The position numbers were made by a program, and so were the translations under genes. The notes beneath the pieces were generated by a model. That model was not told where the DNA came from. It was given only the letters and a program-made list of their open reading frames with translations, and did no database searches. Shown piece after piece: positions 62,801 through 64,000 of a stretch of DNA of 64,000 nucleotides (the first letter of the stretch is position 1; every line of letters begins with the position of its first letter). Source of the DNA: Chitinophaga sancti (GTDB taxonomy: Bacteria > Bacteroidota > Bacteroidia > Chitinophagales > Chitinophagaceae); NCBI RefSeq assembly GCF_034087045.1, contig NZ_CP139247.1:3994001-4058000 (forward strand). Direction: 5' to 3'.

Positions 62801-63862
62801 TTAGTTTACGAGGTTCGCCAGCTTTTGTTCATTCAGGATCGTGATAACCCCTTGTTTAATCTCCAGCAACTTTTCATCTCTGAAATCACCCAGTGTCCTG
62901 ATCATGGATTCGGTAGCTGTACCTGCGATAGTCGCCAGATTTTCTCTGGAGATGTCGATCGAGAATGGCTGATCCTTGGTTACATGGTATTTCTTTTTCA
63001 GGAAAAGGAGGGCTTCGGCCACTTTCTTACGCAGGGAGCTGTAAGCGATGTGGAGCAGTTGTTGTTCCTTTTCTGTGATGTTTTTGGCCAGTAGGCGTAT
63101 AAATTGCTGGGCCACTTCCCTGTTATTGTTAATGAGTGTCTCAAAGTCTTCTCTGGGGATGGCGGTCAGTTCACAATCGTCCAGTGCTTCTGCATTTTCG
63201 TGATAGTTACTGCCTTCCAGGAGGGCTACATAGCCGAGGAAATCGCCGGCGCTATAGAGGTTAGCTGCCAGTTCTTTACCGTCATTATTCACCTTGTAGG
63301 TTTTTACTCTTCCTTTCTGTATGTAATACAGGCTGGTAGGGCGGTTGCCTTCCTGGTAAATGAGTTGTTTCTTTTTGAACCGGTCGGTATTACCTTCTTC
63401 CATGAGGGTTTGAAGTGTGTTCGTCCCGGTTGCACTCGTCAATAGTTGTTGTAATCCTTCCATATCTGACGTAAGTTCCAATTTCTTAACAGCGGCTTTT
63501 TTAAGCCTTCTCTCCACTGCATTCAGCAGGTCGGTGCCACTGAATGGCTTGGTGATATAATCGTCCGCACCCATTTCCATGCCTTTCCGGAAATCTCCAC
63601 GTTCACTTTTGGCGGTGAGAAAAATAAAGGGGGTATCCTGTACGTCGGGGTTCTTTTGCAGCAGGTGCAGTACCCCATATCCGTCTAATACAGGCATCAT
63701 GATATCACAAACCACCAGGTCCGGTTGGTGTTCCAATGCCAGTTCTACGCCGGTTTTGCCGTTTTCGGCGGTAATTACTTTGTAGTTGGCAAGCTCAAGG
63801 ATCTCGGCGGTGTTCTCCCGAATATCGTCGTTGTCTTCTATAAGTAAGATAGTTTTCATCAT
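62801..63862 (-). CDS. Response regulator fused to a CRP/FNR-type regulator
   Basis: The 353-residue protein has a receiver domain (1-120; Asp53 in VVCDIMMPVLDGYG, Lys in YITKPF), a cyclic-nucleotide-type sensing domain (about 150-270; YYIQKGRVKTYKVNNDGKEL, SAGDFLGYVALLEG) and a C-terminal winged helix (ISRENLATIAGTATESMIRTLGDFRDEKL) of the Crp type. It would switch genes on or off according to both phosphorylation and an effector, or the CRP pocket may be empty. The partner kinase ends 13 bases upstream on the same strand. Starts at either of two adjacent ATG codons are possible. Confidence 0.93.
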   Translation of the reverse strand: MMKTILLIEDNDDIRENTAEILELANYKVITAENGKTGVELALEHQPDLVVCDIMMPVLDGYGVLHLLQKNPDVQDTPFIFLTAKSERGDFRKGMEMGADDYITKPFSGTDLLNAVERRLKKAAVKKLELTSDMEGLQQLLTSATGTNTLQTLMEEGNTDRFKKKQLIYQEGNRPTSLYYIQKGRVKTYKVNNDGKELAANLYSAGDFLGYVALLEGSNYHENAEALDDCELTAIPREDFETLINNNREVAQQFIRLLAKNITEKEQQLLHIAYSSLRKKVAEALLFLKKKYHVTKDQPFSIDISRENLATIAGTATESMIRTLGDFRDEKLLEIKQGVITILNEQKLANLVN

Positions 63863-63875
63863 TTGAGCGTTTTAG

Positions 63876-64000
63876 TTAAGATTGCAGAAAGGTCACAGTA
63901 AAGGTAGTACCTTTATTTAATTCACTCTTACATGTGATCTTTCCGTTCATCAGTTCTGCGTATTTACTTACAATGTGCAGCCCCAATCCCGTCCCCTGTA
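63876..64000 (-). CDS. Sensor histidine kinase, C-terminal end only
   Basis: About 41 codons of the gene end are visible; the rest lies beyond the window. It shows the G2 box GTGLGLHIVSKYAELMNG of a kinase ATPase domain followed by ITCKSELNKGTTFTVTF and stop. It ends 13 bases before the receiver-CRP fusion gene and is probably its kinase, in one operon. Confidence 0.88.
   Translation of the reverse strand, partial: QGTGLGLHIVSKYAELMNGKITCKSELNKGTTFTVTFLQS

Overview
The window looks like chromosome of a Bacteroidota bacterium, most likely Chitinophagaceae (Chitinophaga-like). Evidence: three SusC/SusD (RagA/RagB) pairs, two FecI/FecR sigma/anti-sigma units, type IX secretion (Por) C-terminal domains, PorT-type barrel proteins, Bacteroidota promoters of the TTTG / TAnnTTTG kind, and moderate GC. 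I see no rRNA, tRNA, CRISPR array, intact insertion sequence, phage or plasmid genes.

Layout. 0-8.5 kb: the tail of an aldose 1-epimerase gene, then a sulfur-scavenging-like operon. In order it holds an operator-like dyad, a promoter, an apparently leaderless 24-codon peptide ending in a Cys-Cys-Cys tract, a hairpin, SusC, SusD, a formylglycine-type sulfatase, two tiny membrane proteins and a sterol desaturase-family hydroxylase. 8.5-17.7 kb: DinB-like protein, ComA-type phosphosulfolactate synthase, aldo/keto reductase, DPP-IV-like peptidase, a large secreted PQQ-type sugar dehydrogenase with Ig/CBM/discoidin domains, and a small lipoprotein. 17.7-22.9 kb: AraC regulator, DapA-family deaminase, semialdehyde dehydrogenase and amino acid permease. 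22.9-26.3 kb: an ATP-grasp / alpha-E / transglutaminase operon. 26.7-28.8 kb: secreted DUF6055 protease-like protein. 29.0-36.7 kb: sigma, anti-sigma, SusC, SusD, phosphodiesterase. 37.4-43.9 kb: 4-hydroxyproline epimerase, D-amino-acid dehydrogenase, DUF885 peptidase and GH127 beta-L-arabinofuranosidase. 44-53.5 kb: PorT-like protein, RmuC, two metallopeptidases, a hybrid histidine kinase and its receiver. 53.7-60.4 kb: a sigma-like protein without region 4, anti-sigma, SusC, SusD. 60.4-64 kb (minus strand): a small-protein/MauE cassette, a coiled-coil protein, a receiver-CRP fusion regulator and the end of its kinase.

How the genes work together. The most coherent story is a complete trans-4-hydroxy-L-proline catabolic pathway split over two blocks 15 kb apart. 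Epimerase (37.5 kb) and FAD dehydrogenase (38.6 kb) lead to pyrroline-4-hydroxy-2-carboxylate; deaminase (19.1 kb) and ketoglutarate-semialdehyde dehydrogenase (20.0 kb) lead on to 2-oxoglutarate. The epimerase block also carries a peptidase and a GH127 enzyme, a family whose founding member removes arabinose from hydroxyproline-linked arabinans. This suggests use of plant hydroxyproline-rich glycoproteins (inference). The second notable system is the Cys-rich leader peptide upstream of the sulfatase SusCD operon, which would link sulfur-ester import to cysteine supply (inference).

Start codons were moved inward from the longest reading frame where signal peptides, conserved N-termini or promoter positions required it; this is stated in each entry.
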